The notes: a model not told the origin generated them from the letters alone. Shown: positions 35,202 to 44,530, counted from the stretch's first letter. The stretch: DNA of 64,000 nt from Candidatus Scalindua sediminis (GCA_008636105.1 VSDH01000015.1:1-64000); one strand, 5' to 3'. Numbers and translations: made by a program.

Positions 35202-36152
35202 ATGAATATCGTTTTTATGGGTACGCCGGATTTTGCGGTTCCAAGTTTAAAATCCCTAATAGAATCAAAACATAATGTTGTAACCGTTATTACTCAGACA
35301 GATAAACCTAAAGGGCGAAAGAGTCAACTTTGTGCACCCCCTGTTAAAGACATCGCCTTAGATTTGGGACTTAAAATAATCCAGCCAGAAAATGTAAATG
35401 ATGAGATAATCGTAGAGAGACTTAAAGAAATAAACCCTGATGTTATAACAGTTGTTGCTTTCGGGCAGAAGATTTCATCTGAGATATTGAATTTGCCCAG
35501 ATATAAATGTATTAATATACACGCTTCGCTACTCCCTAAATATCGTGGAGCAGCACCTGTTAATTGGGCACTGATTAATGGAGAGGAAGAAACAGGGGTG
35601 GCTTCAATTATCTTGCGGGAAAAAATGGATGCTGGTGAGATTATTATGCAAAAATCAATGAGGGTTGGTCCCGATGAAACGGCAGGTGAGCTGGAAAACA
35701 GGTTAAGTATACTCGGTGCGGAAATTTTAATAGATAGCCTGAAGCAAATAGAAACAGGGGTTGCAAAATATACACCACAGGATGAGAGGCTTGCTACCTA
35801 CGCACCAAAATTAAAAAAGAAAGACGGTCTTATTAATTGGGATCACTCTACTGAAGAGATACACAATTTCGTGAGAGGCATGAGTCCCTGGCCCGCTGCT
35901 TACACCACATTAATCAGAAATGCCTCGAAGGAAAGAATCATAATTCTGAAAACTGAAAGGGATACACCTTCCAGCACTGAGACAAATAAGATTCCCGGCA
36001 CTATTATGGATATTTCTGACCGTGGTATCAAAACAGCTACAAAAAATGGTTGTATATGGATTAAGGAACTCAAACCTGAAGGTAAGCGGAGTATGGATGC
36101 CGTTGCATTTTCAAGAGGCCACGATGTCAAAGTTAATTATTTATTCCAGTAA
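35202..36152 (+). CDS. fmt: Methionyl-tRNA formyltransferase
   Basis: 316 residues with the N-terminal formyltransferase fold (FMGTPDFAVPSLKSLI), the active-site stretch NIHASLLPKYRGAAPVNWAL, the catalytic Asp in EKMDAGEII, and the small OB-like C-terminal domain (TKNGCIWIKELKPEGKRSM). It formylates Met-tRNAi for initiation. It is 27 bases after def, in one operon with it and the DUF116 gene. Confidence 0.97.
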   Translation: MNIVFMGTPDFAVPSLKSLIESKHNVVTVITQTDKPKGRKSQLCAPPVKDIALDLGLKIIQPENVNDEIIVERLKEINPDVITVVAFGQKISSEILNLPRYKCINIHASLLPKYRGAAPVNWALINGEEETGVASIILREKMDAGEIIMQKSMRVGPDETAGELENRLSILGAEILIDSLKQIETGVAKYTPQDERLATYAPKLKKKDGLINWDHSTEEIHNFVRGMSPWPAAYTTLIRNASKERIIILKTERDTPSSTETNKIPGTIMDISDRGIKTATKNGCIWIKELKPEGKRSMDAVAFSRGHDVKVNYLFQ

Positions 36153-36198
36153 TATGCAAAATACGGAAAAACCCTTTAAGCAAGAGAGGCATTTATAA

Positions 36199-36660
36199 AT
36201 GGAAGTTTTAGATAAACAGTTTGTTTCGCTTAGCAACATGATGACAAAATTGAGGAAGAAAAAATGCCCTCCAGAGGCTTTACTCCTCCTTTTCCCTCAC
36301 TGCATACAAAATTCAAAGTGTAAACAAAACATCAAACATGACCTCAACGAATGCAAACGTTGTGGAAATTGTAAGGTGAAAGATCTGTTGGAAATATCAG
36401 AGGAATATGGCATAGGTATAGCTGTTGCTAGTGGTGGTAGAATTGCACTCCAAAAGGTTATGTCTGAAGAAGTACAAGGAGTCGTGGCCATCGCCTGTGA
36501 AAAAGAATTACGCATGGGATTAATGGCAGCCATGCCAAAAGCTGTTTTTGCAGTCCCAAATCTAAGGCCTCACGGCTACTGTGTCGATACAGATGTGTAT
36601 ATCGATGATGTACTAAAAGCTATAAAACGGTTCGTTAAACACCATAAAAAGGAACCTTAG
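36199..36660 (+). CDS. DUF116 protein, def-fmt associated
   Basis: 153 residues of the DUF116 family. Conserved features: LLLLFPHCIQNSKCKQNI, CKRCGNCKVKDLLEI (CxxCGxC cysteines), GIAVASGGRIA, and GVVAIACEKELRMGLM. The six or so cysteines could bind an Fe-S cluster or zinc. Function unknown. Family members are repeatedly found after def and fmt in anaerobic bacteria, as here (46 bases after fmt). Confidence 0.9.
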   Translation: MEVLDKQFVSLSNMMTKLRKKKCPPEALLLLFPHCIQNSKCKQNIKHDLNECKRCGNCKVKDLLEISEEYGIGIAVASGGRIALQKVMSEEVQGVVAIACEKELRMGLMAAMPKAVFAVPNLRPHGYCVDTDVYIDDVLKAIKRFVKHHKKEP

Positions 36661-36690
36661 CAAATTAAAAACCTAATTCTTATCTCATTA

Positions 36691-37311
36691 TTATTCCATC
36701 TTTTTGATTATCGTTCCCCTCTCTATGACTTCCTGTGTGGAAATAAAAACAACTCCAGCATCTCTCATTTCACTTAATGCCCCTTTTTCTCCTTCCTTGG
36801 TGACAGCTTTGATTGTGTCTGTAACCAGGGAAACGTTGAATCCCCGTTTCAACAGTCCAAGGGCGCACGCCTTTACACAGTAGTCTGTTGCCACACCAAA
36901 TACTACATAATTCCTTGCATCCAGCTTTCTTACGACTTTGTCTGTATTGATGTTGCCAAAGATATCGAATGACTGCTTTTCTACGATTATTTGCTGACAA
37001 TTTAAGACAGTTTCTGTAATATCCTGTTTTATATTTTCAATAACAGCATTATCCTTGCATGTGGTAGCATCTATCTTTCTATTACCAGGGGTGCCTTTCA
37101 CACAGTGAGAGGGAAAGGTTTGAAACTCTGGATCATCAATTTCATGCGCATCTATTGAAGATAGAATTTTTATTTTGTGTTCTTTTGCATAATTAAAGAG
37201 TCTTCCGAGGTTATCAATTATCTTTTCAGCATCAGGGACGTAAAGGCTTCCTCGGGAATTCATAAAATCAAATTGAGTATCTATATCAACAAACACGGTT
37301 TTGTTTTTCAC
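36691..37311 (-). CDS. Nicotinamidase/isochorismatase family hydrolase
   Basis: 206 residues. The catalytic triad is visible: D11 (DTQFDF), K112 (EKQSFDIF) and C145 (ATDYCVKACALG). The likely metal ligands are D54, H56 and H69 (SSIDAHEI, FPSHCVKGTPG). This set fits nicotinamidase (nicotinamide to nicotinate + NH3) and places the enzyme in NAD salvage, though related hydrolases share it. Next to it, on the same strand 42 bases upstream, is a NudK-like Nudix hydrolase. Confidence 0.85.
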   Translation of the reverse strand: MKNKTVFVDIDTQFDFMNSRGSLYVPDAEKIIDNLGRLFNYAKEHKIKILSSIDAHEIDDPEFQTFPSHCVKGTPGNRKIDATTCKDNAVIENIKQDITETVLNCQQIIVEKQSFDIFGNINTDKVVRKLDARNYVVFGVATDYCVKACALGLLKRGFNVSLVTDTIKAVTKEGEKGALSEMRDAGVVFISTQEVIERGTIIKKME

Positions 37312-37352
37312 TTATGACCGCCTTTTCGACATGTTTTCGATCTGTGATGTCA

Positions 37353-37925
37353 TTATATTTTTTCTAATTCATCACGAAGGGAAAAAAGACCGATTATTGT
37401 TTTCCCGTCACATATTTCACCAGTCTTAATCATTTCAAGCGCCTTGCTGAGAGCCACTTCCATAACAAGGATATCTTCGCTCCCTTCACCCATATATTCT
37501 TCTCTCTTTATCTTATCCTTTGCTTCAACATAGGCAAGATATACGGATATCCTTTCAGAACATCCTCCGGGACTTGGATAGAATTGTGTCAGATACCTCA
37601 GTTTGTCAACCTTATAGCCAGTTTCTTCAAGGACTTCTTTCCTGGCCACAGAAATTTCACCGTTATCCTTGATTCCTGCAACACACTCTATCAACCAACC
37701 AGGTCCATTACCCACATATGCTGGATAACGAAATTGTTTGACTAGAACAACTGATTTATTAGTTTCATTATATAGCAAAATAGCTACTGTGTTGCCTCTA
37801 TCAAAATTTAACCTGACAATATCCTTACTCATCGAACCATCGAATTTTTCGTGCTGAAGTATTACCTTATCAACCTTAAATATTCCGTCGTATTCCCTTT
37901 TTACCTCTTTTATTATAACCTTCAT
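37353..37925 (-). CDS. nudK: NudK-like Nudix hydrolase
   Basis: 190 residues. The Nudix box, AGIKDNGEISVARKEVLEETGY, has the KE variant of the RE pair and a shorter spacing than the standard box, as in E. coli NudK/YffH-type enzymes. Further shared points are YPSPGGCSERI and ALEMIKTGEICDGKTIIGL at the end. Family substrates are GDP-mannose and ADP-ribose-like nucleoside diphosphate sugars. It is just upstream of the nicotinamidase-like gene, which supports a link to NAD or ADP-ribose turnover. Confidence 0.85.
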   Translation of the reverse strand: MKVIIKEVKREYDGIFKVDKVILQHEKFDGSMSKDIVRLNFDRGNTVAILLYNETNKSVVLVKQFRYPAYVGNGPGWLIECVAGIKDNGEISVARKEVLEETGYKVDKLRYLTQFYPSPGGCSERISVYLAYVEAKDKIKREEYMGEGSEDILVMEVALSKALEMIKTGEICDGKTIIGLFSLRDELEKI

Positions 37926-38058
37926 TATCCATCCCCTTTTGGAGTATCCGCTCTAATTTATAGAATTTCGTAATCAATGGTTTTGTTACAGTTTTTTCGT
38001 AAACTTATCTTTAGACGTGTTGACTTCACTTTTCTTTGGAAGATTATTATTGAATTAA

Positions 38059-38087
38059 AGTCTATACCTGTCGTAATATAGTGTCAA
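38059..38087 (-). promoter_or_regulatory. Candidate promoter for the Nudix gene
   Basis: Minus strand: TTGACA (38087-38082), 17-base spacer, TAGACT (38064-38059). The ATG at 37925 is about 130 bases downstream. Confidence 0.5.
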
Positions 38088-38119
38088 GGAAATTAGGAAA
38101 GGAGAGTATGTTATAAGTC

Positions 38120-39475
38120 ATGAAAACATGTGCCTTTGTTACTCTTGGATGTAAGGTAAACCAATACGAAACTCAAGCACTAAGGGAGGCTATTATATCA
38201 AGCGGCTATAAAGAAGCTCCTCCAAGTTCGTCTGCTGATTTATATGTGGTAAATACGTGTACGGTTACCTCCACAAGTAATGAAAAGTCGCGTCAGCAGA
38301 TCAGAAGGGTTATAAGGAATAATCCGGATGCGAAAGTAATTGTTACAGGGTGTTACGCTGAGGCAAACGCAGAGGAAATAAAAAAAATTGACGGAGTTGA
38401 TTACGTCTTTGAAAAGAGTCGGGAGGGCAAGATAGTTGATTTCATAAAAAATGGTTTTGCTTCAAATAATAATTCTTCATCCGTTTCAAATGACATTATA
38501 GAATCCTATAGAACAAATCTACGACGTAATGAATCCGCATTTCACTTAAAGATCAGTAAGTTTGATGGTCATACCAGGGCTTTTTTAAAAATTGAGGATG
38601 GATGCGATTACTATTGTTCATACTGCATAATTCCTTACGTTAGGGGTAAAGTTATAAGCAAGAGAATAGACGACATTCTTTTTGAGACAGAACAGTTAGT
38701 GAATAATGGCTACAAGGAAATTGTGCTTACGGGCATACATTTAGGAGCGTATGGTAAGGACATGGAGCATCAATCTAATATCCTACATGTATTAAGAGAA
38801 CTGCAAAACTTATCAGGATTAAAGAGAATCAGATTGAGTTCCATTGATGTGAATGAAGTAACAGAGAGTTTGATTGATATTGTTGCAAGTTCAGATAAGA
38901 TTTGTCCTCATTTCCATTTACCATTGCAGAGTGGTGATGATTATATTCTGAAGAGGATGAATAGAAAATATAATGTTATTGAATACCTTCGGACATTGGA
39001 AAAGATAAAAGAGAAAATGGAACGACCGTCCATATCTACAGACATAATAGTCGGATTTCCCGGAGAAAAGAAGAGGCATTTTGAAAATACATTGCGGCTT
39101 TGTGAGAAGGCTGAGTTTAGCAGAATACACATATTCCCTTTTAGTCCTCGTGAGGGTACCCCCGCTGCCAAAATGTCTGACCATTGTAATCCTTCTGAGA
39201 TCAATACAAGGAAAAAGGAACTCGAATTCATGGCAATGGAAACCTCTTTAAGGTATAAAACTTCATTTATTGGAAGAAACATAAACATTCTTGTAGAAGG
39301 CAAAAGGGATAAAAAAACAGGGAAATTATGTGGTTATTCAGATAGGTATATAAAAGCTTTATTCGACGGTCCTAATGAGCTAATGAACAACATTGTTAAT
39401 GTTCATGTTGAAAGGGTCTTTCCTTCTTTTGTCTTGTGCAAACTTCTTCAGCCAATAGAGAATGAAACTTATTAA
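38120..39475 (+). CDS. mtaB: tRNA t6A37 methylthiotransferase
   Basis: 451 residues of the MiaB/RimO/MtaB group. The start FVTLGCKVNQYETQA is diagnostic of MtaB. Cluster ligands of the N-terminal domain are C11, C47 (NTCTVTS) and C78 (TGCYAE). The radical SAM cluster is C162, C166 and C169 (GCDYYCSYC). A TRAM-like C-terminal domain follows. Reaction: adds a methylthio group to t6A at position 37 of tRNA. tsaE, in the t6A pathway, is in this window too. The stop overlaps the next gene by 14 bases. Confidence 0.95.
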   Translation: MKTCAFVTLGCKVNQYETQALREAIISSGYKEAPPSSSADLYVVNTCTVTSTSNEKSRQQIRRVIRNNPDAKVIVTGCYAEANAEEIKKIDGVDYVFEKSREGKIVDFIKNGFASNNNSSSVSNDIIESYRTNLRRNESAFHLKISKFDGHTRAFLKIEDGCDYYCSYCIIPYVRGKVISKRIDDILFETEQLVNNGYKEIVLTGIHLGAYGKDMEHQSNILHVLRELQNLSGLKRIRLSSIDVNEVTESLIDIVASSDKICPHFHLPLQSGDDYILKRMNRKYNVIEYLRTLEKIKEKMERPSISTDIIVGFPGEKKRHFENTLRLCEKAEFSRIHIFPFSPREGTPAAKMSDHCNPSEINTRKKELEFMAMETSLRYKTSFIGRNINILVEGKRDKKTGKLCGYSDRYIKALFDGPNELMNNIVNVHVERVFPSFVLCKLLQPIENETY

Positions 39476-40052
39476 TAAAATAACAACCGTATTAGTGTTT
39501 CTAGCTATCTTCAATATTACAAACTCTTTACTCAGGGTGGAACCCGTTTATTCTCTGCCAGCCGATGACGTGATTCCACTTGTAGATGAGGAATATTATC
39601 CGGAGGTTCATAAAGCATTAACAAATGCCAAAAAGTCTATACTGTGTGTCATGTTTATGGCAAAACTGGATCCGAAGCATACAAAAGGCAATGAATACCA
39701 ATTAGTTCTTGACCTTATAGCTGCTCATAAGAGGGGAGTGAATGTACTGGTGATATTTGACCAGAATATCAAGTTCTGGAAAAAAGGCAGAGAGAACAGT
39801 ATAATAGAAAGAAAGAGTGAGTATGCATACGAGCTGCTTTTAAGAAACGGGGTTCCTGTTTTTTATGATAACAAAGAAAGGGTAACCCATAGCAAGATAT
39901 TGGTTATTGACGAATATATAACAATCATAGGAAGCACAAATTGGACTTACAGTGAATTAAGGAAAAACCATGAAGCATCTGTAATGATTAAATCCAAAAG
40001 TGTTGCACGAACATTTGAAAGAAAATTAAAGAAAATAGACAAAGAACATTAA
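39462..40052 (+). CDS. Exported phospholipase D-like protein, single HKD motif
   Basis: 196 residues. Hydrophobic start (TTVLVFLAIFNITNSLL) then one PLD-like domain with HSKILVIDEYITIIGSTNW (HxK, D, GSxN), and KNHEASVMI after it. Enzymes with one HKD motif act as dimers; examples include Nuc-type nucleases and phospholipases. A signal peptide suggests action outside the cytoplasm. It overlaps mtaB by 14 bases, so it is translated from the same message though functionally unrelated. Confidence 0.88.
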   Translation: MKLINKITTVLVFLAIFNITNSLLRVEPVYSLPADDVIPLVDEEYYPEVHKALTNAKKSILCVMFMAKLDPKHTKGNEYQLVLDLIAAHKRGVNVLVIFDQNIKFWKKGRENSIIERKSEYAYELLLRNGVPVFYDNKERVTHSKILVIDEYITIIGSTNWTYSELRKNHEASVMIKSKSVARTFERKLKKIDKEH

Positions 40053-40163
40053 CAAAGAAGGATGCAAAAAGATAAGCACAAAAATATCTTGCATTAGTTA
40101 ATCTGCTTTGTTATATAGAAGGATTCGGAAGTTCAAAAAGTAATTATAATTTGGAGGAACCTA

Positions 40164-40838
40164 TTGATCATTGCGATCGATGGGCCGGCTGGGTCTGGAA
40201 AAAGTACCGTATCAAAGAAATTAGCCGAACGGCTTGGTTTTAAGTATCTTGATAGTGGCGCAATGTACAGGGCTTTTACATGGAAAGTTATTAACGCAGG
40301 TGTTGATTTCAATGATAAAGAAGGACTTTGCAGGTTGTTGAATAAAACCAATATTAAAATAGAATACTCAAAAGATGGGTCGAAAATATTTGTAGACGAT
40401 ATTAATGTAACAAATGAGATACGGCACCCGTCTATAACTGGAAACGTACACCATGTCTCAAATCTGGAGTTTGTCCGTAAAAAAATGGTTGAACTTCAGA
40501 GGGGCTTTGCGAAAGGAGAAAACATTATAGCTGAAGGTAGAGATATGGGGACGGTTGTTTTTTCAGACGCAGATAAAAAGATTTACCTGGATGCTGACAT
40601 TAAAGAAAGAGCTACGAGACGTTACTCTGAAATCAAGACTTTTAACGACAAAAGTAACCTTAATAACGTAATAGAAGATCTCAGGCAAAGAGACCACAGA
40701 GATTCAACAAGAGAATTTGCACCTTTGAAACAAGTAGCTGATGCCTTTTATCTTGATACAACAAATTTGAAAATAGAACAAGTTGTTGACATTCTGATTA
40801 AAGAAATCGAGAAAAATAGCAAAACAGGTAAGTTATGA
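40164..40838 (+). CDS. cmk: Cytidylate kinase
   Basis: 224 residues phosphorylating CMP and dCMP. P-loop GPAGSGKSTVSKKLA, substrate part YLDSGAMYRAFTWK, and IAEGRDMGTVVFSDADKKIYL, RDHRDSTREFAPLKQ. The start is TTG, seven bases after GGAGGAACCTA; the ATG choices are too far in. It lies just before rpsA, the conserved order in many bacteria. A hairpin with a T run overlaps its end, so read-through into rpsA is reduced. Confidence 0.96.
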   Translation: MIIAIDGPAGSGKSTVSKKLAERLGFKYLDSGAMYRAFTWKVINAGVDFNDKEGLCRLLNKTNIKIEYSKDGSKIFVDDINVTNEIRHPSITGNVHHVSNLEFVRKKMVELQRGFAKGENIIAEGRDMGTVVFSDADKKIYLDADIKERATRRYSEIKTFNDKSNLNNVIEDLRQRDHRDSTREFAPLKQVADAFYLDTTNLKIEQVVDILIKEIEKNSKTGKL

Positions 40839-40851
40839 TAGGCCTGTTTTT
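40821..40851 (+). terminator. Terminator-like hairpin at the end of cmk
   Basis: AAAACAGG (40821-40828) pairs with CCTGTTTT (40843-40850) and T residues follow. It begins within the last codons of cmk, so it could attenuate transcription into rpsA. Confidence 0.6.
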
Positions 40852-40915
40852 CTTAGAAATAGGTTGTATTATATTATATAGTTTTACAGATTTTATTTTT
40901 GGAGAACAGTTTTAA

Positions 40916-42661
40916 ATGATGAATAGAGATGTTTTAAAGGAATACGATATTAAACAGGAAGAAATAGAAAAGGAACTTGAAGAGATAATAAAAAATAATA
41001 ATTTCGAAAAGATCGATGAAGTATATAATACTTCAGTTAAAAATTTCGCATTAGGAACGATATTAAAAGGGAAGATTTTGGGTACTATAGGTAATGATGT
41101 AATAATAGACACAGGTTATAAATCTGAAGGGATAATTCCTCTTTCAGAATTTGATAGTCCCGACGAAGTTAAGATGGGGAATGAGATAGATGTAATGCTA
41201 GAGTCATTTGAAGATGATACAGGTTTAATACAAATTTCAAAACGAAAGGCAGACCGTATTCGGGGATGGGAAAAAATAGTAACCAAATACAAAGAAGGTG
41301 ATGTAGTAAAAGGTAAAGTGATAAGAAAGATAAAAGGAGGGTTGCTTGTTGATATAGGTATTCCAATATTTCTACCCGCGTCACAAATAGATATTAAACC
41401 TCCAGGAGAGATCGCTGAGTATATAGGTAAAGAAGTAACGTGCAAGATATTAAAAATTGATGAAATTCAGCAAAATATTATAGTATCAAGAAGAAAGCTT
41501 ATTGAGGAAGAACGGAGTAAGCAAAAGCAGGAATTCCTAAGCAGAGTTGAAGTTGATCAAATCGTGAAAGGAACAGTTAAAAATATTGCAGATTTTGGAG
41601 CTTTTATTGACCTTGGAGGCATTGATGGACTACTTCACATAACAGATATGAGTTGGGGAAGGATTAGTCACCCATCAGAAATGCTTGCAATCAACGATGA
41701 AATAGAAGTAAAGATACTCGGAATCGATAAGGAAAAGGAGAAGGTTGCTCTTGGGTTAAAACAAAAAACAGAAAATCCATGGCTAAATGTAGAAGAAAAA
41801 TATCCGATTGGATCAAAAATTAAGGGCCAAGTAGTGAACATTATGTCCTATGGCGCCTTTATTAAATTGGAAACTGGTATCGAAGGATTAGTACATATTT
41901 CTGAAATGTCGTGGACGAGACGTATAAACCATCCTACAGAAATAGCTGCCATTGGTGACAATGTTGAAGCCATAGTATTAAATATAAACAAGGAAAAAGA
42001 AGAAATTTCCTTAAGTATTAAACAAGTTGAAAAAAACCCATGGACACTTATAGAAGAAAAATACCCATCAGGAACCAGAATAAAAGGAAGAGTTAGAAAT
42101 TTAACTAATTACGGTGCATTTATCGAAATAGAGGATGGTATAGACGGACTTCTTCATATCTCAGACATGTCATGGTCAAAAAAAGTTGCACATCCCTCGG
42201 AAATAGTTAAAAAGAGTGATAAGATAGAGACTATTGTATTATCGGTTGACAAGGAGAAAAAAAGGGTATCGTTAGGAATCAAACAGCTTAAAGATGATCC
42301 CTGGAAAAAAGAAATCCCGGAAAAATATTCAGTCGGAGATGTTGTAAGAGGTAAGGTTACTAAAATGACTGATTTTGGGGCATTTATAGACTTAGGTGAC
42401 GGCCTGGAGGGATTACTGCATGTCTCAGAACTTTCTGATAAAAAGGTAGACAACCTCGAAAAAATCATTTCTATTGGTAATGAGCTGGATGTAAAGATTA
42501 TAAAAATGGAGCCAGAGGCAAGAAAAATAGGGCTGAGTCTCAAAGATATTGGAAAAGTAACAGAGAAGGAAAGTAATTCTCAGGGAGCACAGCTTGACAT
42601 AAAAGCTTCAGATAATGTTGACGAAGAGAAAATTGATGATGTAAAAAACGAAAATGTATAA
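40916..42661 (+). CDS. rpsA: 30S ribosomal protein S1, six S1 domains
   Basis: 581 residues with six S1 (OB) repeats. Their starts are recognisable at FALGTILKGKI, YKEGDVVKGKV, VDQIVKGTVKN, YPIGSKIKGQV, YPSGTRIKGRV and YSVGDVVRGKV. Repeats 3-6 carry the FGAFIDL-GLLH pattern and bind mRNA; repeats 1-2 are the ribosome-binding type. A short acidic tail (DEEKIDDVKN) follows. The start is the first of two ATGs at 40916. The TAA stop is 18 bases before the presumed start of the sigma factor frame, which is in the same reading frame. Confidence 0.96.
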   Translation: MMNRDVLKEYDIKQEEIEKELEEIIKNNNFEKIDEVYNTSVKNFALGTILKGKILGTIGNDVIIDTGYKSEGIIPLSEFDSPDEVKMGNEIDVMLESFEDDTGLIQISKRKADRIRGWEKIVTKYKEGDVVKGKVIRKIKGGLLVDIGIPIFLPASQIDIKPPGEIAEYIGKEVTCKILKIDEIQQNIIVSRRKLIEEERSKQKQEFLSRVEVDQIVKGTVKNIADFGAFIDLGGIDGLLHITDMSWGRISHPSEMLAINDEIEVKILGIDKEKEKVALGLKQKTENPWLNVEEKYPIGSKIKGQVVNIMSYGAFIKLETGIEGLVHISEMSWTRRINHPTEIAAIGDNVEAIVLNINKEKEEISLSIKQVEKNPWTLIEEKYPSGTRIKGRVRNLTNYGAFIEIEDGIDGLLHISDMSWSKKVAHPSEIVKKSDKIETIVLSVDKEKKRVSLGIKQLKDDPWKKEIPEKYSVGDVVRGKVTKMTDFGAFIDLGDGLEGLLHVSELSDKKVDNLEKIISIGNELDVKIIKMEPEARKIGLSLKDIGKVTEKESNSQGAQLDIKASDNVDEEKIDDVKNENV

Positions 42662-42679
42662 AAGTCCGGAGGCGGATAC

Positions 42680-43489
42680 ACGGTTACAGCACTTCAAGCA
42701 TACTTAAAAGAAATAAACAGCATACCTCTCCTGAATCCTGAACAGGAAAAAGAATTAGCAGAAAAGATTAAAAAGGGCGATTTAAAAGCACGCGAAAAAC
42801 TTGTCAGGGCAAATCTGAGACTCGTAGTAAGTATTGCTAAACATTTTACTAATAAGGGACTTTCCTTTCTAGACCTCATTGAAGAAGGAAACATAGGATT
42901 ACTAAGAGCTGCAGACGGTTATGACGCAGCTTTTGGGCGGCGCTTTAGTACATATGCAACCTGGTGGATAAAGCAAACAATAAGGCGGGCACTAACAAAC
43001 ACAGCGAAAGTAATTCGACTTCCCGCACATATGGTGGAAAAAATATTAAAATTAAAGAAAGTTTCAGAAAAGTTATCAAACGAATTAAAACGAGAACCGA
43101 GTTTAAAAGAAATAGCCAATGAAATGGATATTACGGCACATAAAGTAAAATCAATCAAAAGGGCTATTAAACCAACACACCTTTTAGTTGAAGATATAAC
43201 TGGTTCTGATATTGTCTGGGCACTAAGCAATATGTTAACAGAGAGAAGTGATGGCCCCCCCGTTGAACATATGATTGATACATATGAAAAGGAAAAACTG
43301 AGAGATTTGTTAAATATAATAAATAAGAGAGAGGCCGACATCCTAAGGTTGCGCTATGGTTTAGAAAATGGTAAGCCAATGAAATTGAAAGACATTGGGG
43401 GAAAATTTAATATTAGTAAAGAGAGAGTTCGGCAAATAGAGAAGGCTGCGTTGCACAAACTTAATTGTATTTTTAGTAAGGAAGAGTGA
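42680..43489 (+). CDS. RNA polymerase sigma-70 family factor with no standard start codon
   Basis: Group 1/2 sigma factor. Region 1.2 (ALQAYLKEINSIPLL), region 2 (NLRLVVSIAKHFTNKGLSF, LIEEGNIGLLRAADGYD, FSTYATWWIKQTIRRAL), region 3 (LSNELKREPSLKEIANEMDI) and region 4 (ILRLRYGLENGKPMKLKDIG, RVRQIEKAALHKL) are all in one frame from about 42680 to 43489. No ATG, GTG or TTG occurs in that frame from the rpsA stop (42661) to 43031, where region 2 has already passed. A strong Shine-Dalgarno sequence, CCGGAGG (about 42666-42672), is followed after seven bases by ACG (42680). Start at ACG is my best guess, giving about 269 residues. The stop is three bases before apt. Confidence 0.8.
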   Translation, partial: TVTALQAYLKEINSIPLLNPEQEKELAEKIKKGDLKAREKLVRANLRLVVSIAKHFTNKGLSFLDLIEEGNIGLLRAADGYDAAFGRRFSTYATWWIKQTIRRALTNTAKVIRLPAHMVEKILKLKKVSEKLSNELKREPSLKEIANEMDITAHKVKSIKRAIKPTHLLVEDITGSDIVWALSNMLTERSDGPPVEHMIDTYEKEKLRDLLNIINKREADILRLRYGLENGKPMKLKDIGGKFNISKERVRQIEKAALHKLNCIFSKEE

Positions 43490-43492
43490 AAC

Positions 43493-44002
43493 TTGCTTAA
43501 AGAGCTTGTTCGTGATGTTCCAAATTTTCCTAAAAAGGGAATTATTTTTAAGGATATAACCCCATTATTCAGCAATCCTGCAAGTTTGAAAGAAATCGTT
43601 GATAAGATGTCTGATCATTACGCGGGGCAAAAAATTAATGTAATTGTGGGTGCGGAGGCAAGGGGATTCCTTATCGGCCCTGCGGTAGCTGTAAGTTTAA
43701 ACGCTGGATTTGTACCTGTCAGAAAACCCGGAAAACTACCCTATGAAACGGCGAGTATGGCATATCAATTAGAATATGGTACAGATACCCTTGAGATACA
43801 TAAAGATGGAATTAAATCTGGCGATAATGTTTTAATGATTGATGACCTTTTAGCTACTGGCGGTACCATGGCAGCGTGTTGTAATCTAGTAGAATCTCTT
43901 GGTGGTAAAATAGTGGGATGTGCTTTTATAATTGAACTCACTTTCCTGCACGGGAGAAATTTGCTAAGTAAACACGATGTCTTCTCTCTAATTCAATACT
44001 GA
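43493..44002 (+). CDS. apt: Adenine phosphoribosyltransferase
   Basis: 169 residues: adenine + PRPP to AMP + PPi. Begins LKELVRDVPNFPKKGIIFKDITPLF, with the PRPP-binding motif NVLMIDDLLATGGTMAA and the GAEARGFLIGPAVA loop. The start is TTG, preceded by GGAAGAG. It follows the sigma factor by three bases, in the same operon as rpsA. Confidence 0.95.
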   Translation: MLKELVRDVPNFPKKGIIFKDITPLFSNPASLKEIVDKMSDHYAGQKINVIVGAEARGFLIGPAVAVSLNAGFVPVRKPGKLPYETASMAYQLEYGTDTLEIHKDGIKSGDNVLMIDDLLATGGTMAACCNLVESLGGKIVGCAFIIELTFLHGRNLLSKHDVFSLIQY

Positions 44003-44046
44003 AAAAGAAGGAATAACATCCATTTATCAGTGAACAGGAGAAAATA

Positions 44047-44286
44047 ATGTCTATTTCCGCTTATGTCTTAATAGAGGCAATACCTGCAAATCTTGATATT
44101 TACACATTAAACAAAAACCTTTCGGATATTGATGGGGTTCGTTCAGCGGTTAGTGTTTTAGGACAATATGATTTTGTGGTGCAGGTTAAAGCTAATGATT
44201 TAAAGGGGATTGATTCCGTATCTAATAAGATTAAGGAAATCTCGTGGGTTGGTGATACGATAACATTACCTACGATACCAGTTTAA
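44047..44286 (+). CDS. Lrp/AsnC-type ligand-binding (RAM) domain protein
   Basis: 79 residues forming one alpha-beta RAM domain and no DNA-binding domain: AYVLIEAIPANLDIYTLN, GVRSAVSVLGQYDFVVQVKA and ISWVGDTITLPTI. Stand-alone RAM domains bind amino acids or other small ligands in an oligomer. Good ribosome binding site (CAGGAGAAAA). It ends the operon with apt, before the terminator. Confidence 0.88.
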   Translation: MSISAYVLIEAIPANLDIYTLNKNLSDIDGVRSAVSVLGQYDFVVQVKANDLKGIDSVSNKIKEISWVGDTITLPTIPV

Positions 44287-44330
44287 TTACGAGGAACCTT
44301 TAACACTTTAAGGAAGACCCTCAATATTGA

Positions 44331-44360
44331 GGCCGGCATCATTTGATTGCTGGCCTTTTT
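44331..44360 (+). terminator. Terminator for the rpsA-sigma-apt operon
   Basis: GGCCGGC (44331-44337) pairs with GCTGGCC (44349-44355) with one mismatch, followed by TTTTT. It sits 45 bases after the RAM-domain gene and before the tRNA. Confidence 0.8.
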
Positions 44361-44384
44361 CAGTTGCAGGCCTCGATTGAAAAC

Positions 44385-44458
<74 letters not shown>

Positions 44459-44530
44459 TTATCTTGCTATTATCATTGGAGGATTTGTCTTACTCCTATA
44501 AACAAGAAAACATGGACTCCTTCGTCTTAC

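Noticed and set aside
40916-43489. S1-sigma fusion by read-through of the TAA at 42659-42661
   Set aside because: The two frames agree, which made it tempting. But the Shine-Dalgarno sequence right after the stop and the domain boundary at region 1.2 favour a separate gene with an unusual start.
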